Shown piece after piece: positions 6,016-6,637 of a stretch of 6,637 nucleotides of DNA. Position 1 is the stretch's first letter, and each line of letters starts with the position of its first letter. The notes under the pieces were generated by a model that was not told the origin of the DNA, searched no databases, and saw only the letters and a list, made by a program, of their open reading frames with translations. The DNA comes from Pseudomonadota bacterium (lineage in GTDB: Bacteria; Pseudomonadota; Gammaproteobacteria; Pseudomonadales; Halieaceae), in contig JAUVBI010000178.1 in NCBI GenBank assembly GCA_030591305.1, positions 1 through 6,637 on the forward strand. Reading direction: 5' to 3'. Made by a program: the position numbers and the translations under genes.

Positions 6016-6637
6016 CCTGTTCCCTGTTTTCGTGGCAGACTATAGTGTTTCTGCCATATAAGTTGATATCGCGATACTTCATCCCGCCACCTTATAATGT
6101 CCCAACCCAGTTCCTGGGCACAAATTTTTTCCACCGCAGGAAATAGCTCCCGAGCTCCCTTTTTCAAAAGAAGCCCCAGCCGGGTGCGCCGCAACAGCAA
6201 ATCATCCAGGTGCACCACCGCCTCATGCCTGGCCGCCCAGCGACACTCTGCCAGGCAAAACTGGGTCTGCGCGATTAAACCCTGCTCTCCTTCGTGGGCA
6301 TAAGCAAGCAGGTGCGCAGCGTTGCTGCCGTAGCGCCCCTCCAGTCGACTCAGCCAACTCCCCCGTGGAGCGGGGGTGTCGGGGGTGTCGGGTGTGGTAA
6401 AAATGCGGTCATCGCTCTCTCCGGACTGTGGCATCTTCAACCAGGTCTGGGCAGCCTTGAGTGCATTAATGGCGGTCAACCGAAAGGTGGTCAATTTCCC
6501 ACCACTCACCGTCACCAGGCCACTTTCGGCCCACACCGCATCATCGCGGCGCTCTTTTGATGGGTCCTTGTTCTGGTCCGAGCCAATAACCGGGCGCACA
6601 CCCGAAAAGCTGGAAATGGCATCCTCTGCCTCCAGCT
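6012..6637 (-). CDS. glpD: GlpD-type FAD-dependent glycerol-3-phosphate dehydrogenase, C-terminal part (cut by window edge)
   Basis: The reading frame is open to the right edge, so only the last 207 residues are seen; the GTG at 6599 is not the real start. The family oxidises sn-glycerol 3-phosphate to dihydroxyacetone phosphate at the inner membrane and passes electrons to quinone. Visible marks are [10 protein letters not shown] followed by SKERRDDAV, the FAD/substrate block [16 protein letters not shown], and the DAO C-terminal helical domain with [23 protein letters not shown] split here as [13 protein letters not shown] and RRTRLGLLL. All match GlpD-like DAO proteins. A low-complexity [10 protein letters not shown] segment sits in the linker between the two domains. 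The stop codon overlaps the start of the FGGY kinase. Specificity for glycerol 3-phosphate rather than a related polyol phosphate cannot be confirmed without the N-terminal FAD domain, so the symbol is tentative. Confidence 0.88.
   Translation of the reverse strand, partial: LEAEDAISSFSGVRPVIGSDQNKDPSKERRDDAVWAESGLVTVSGGKLTTFRLTAINALKAAQTWLKMPQSGESDDRIFTTPDTPDTPAPRGSWLSRLEGRYGSNAAHLLAYAHEGEQGLIAQTQFCLAECRWAARHEAVVHLDDLLLRRTRLGLLLKKGARELFPAVEKICAQELGWDIIRWRDEVSRYQLIWQKHYSLPRKQGTG
6372..6389 (+). repeat. Two tandem copies of a 9-bp unit (GGGGGTGTC) inside the dehydrogenase gene
   Basis: GGGGGTGTC occurs twice in direct succession and is followed by a partial, degenerate third copy (GGGTGTGG). 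On the coding strand it encodes the repeated Thr-Pro-Asp of the interdomain linker. The unit is a multiple of three, so copy-number change would keep the frame. Confidence 0.8.

Noticed and set aside
1..6637. Mobile element, phage, toxin-antitoxin, CRISPR array or tRNA gene
   Set aside because: No transposase, integrase, spaced repeat array, terminal inverted repeats or tRNA cloverleaf could be found on either strand.

Overview
The window is a stretch of conserved housekeeping chromosome from a gammaproteobacterium. Gene order and protein style point to a Pseudomonas/Cellvibrio/Halieaceae-type marine or environmental lineage; this placement is inferred from gene order and wording of the proteins, not from a search. 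Nothing in it resembles phage, transposon, defence island or CRISPR DNA, and codon use looks even throughout.

Left block (1-2477, minus strand, read right to left): ygfB (UPF0149), then pepP (Xaa-Pro aminopeptidase P) two bases later, then gcvH (lipoyl carrier protein of glycine cleavage) after a 77-bp gap, then the first 32 codons of an RlmI-type 23S rRNA methyltransferase running off the left edge. In many relatives ubiH, ubiI and often gcvT lie between pepP and gcvH; here they are absent.

Middle block (2619-4031, plus strand), divergent from ygfB: a strong sigma70-type promoter, a small coiled-coil protein of the TIGR02449 family, zapA overlapping it by four bases, a 6S RNA gene (ssrS) with its own -10 box and a well-supported closing stem, and a 5-formyltetrahydrofolate cyclo-ligase gene (fau/ygfA) starting about 12 bases after the 6S RNA. 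This is the classic zapA-ssrS-fau neighbourhood. It places FtsZ-ring assembly, growth-phase control of RNA polymerase and folate one-carbon recycling side by side; gcvH on the other strand also feeds one-carbon metabolism.

Right block (4074-6637, minus strand): a small single-span membrane protein of unknown function (48 aa from a GTG start), an AT-rich 187-bp stretch with an EcoRI-site inverted repeat and a possible weak terminator, then a two-gene translationally coupled unit: an FGGY-family carbohydrate kinase (YgcE-like) preceded by the C-terminal 207 residues of a GlpD-type FAD-dependent glycerol-3-phosphate dehydrogenase cut by the right edge. The kinase keeps the FGGY catalytic aspartate but lacks the glutamate with which GlpK binds glycerol, so its substrate is open.

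I do not see an undescribed multi-gene system here. The points most worth checking are the substrate of the kinase coupled to the dehydrogenase, the ZapA-partner hypothesis for the TIGR02449 protein, the missing ubiH/ubiI segment, the leader of fau, and the small membrane protein.
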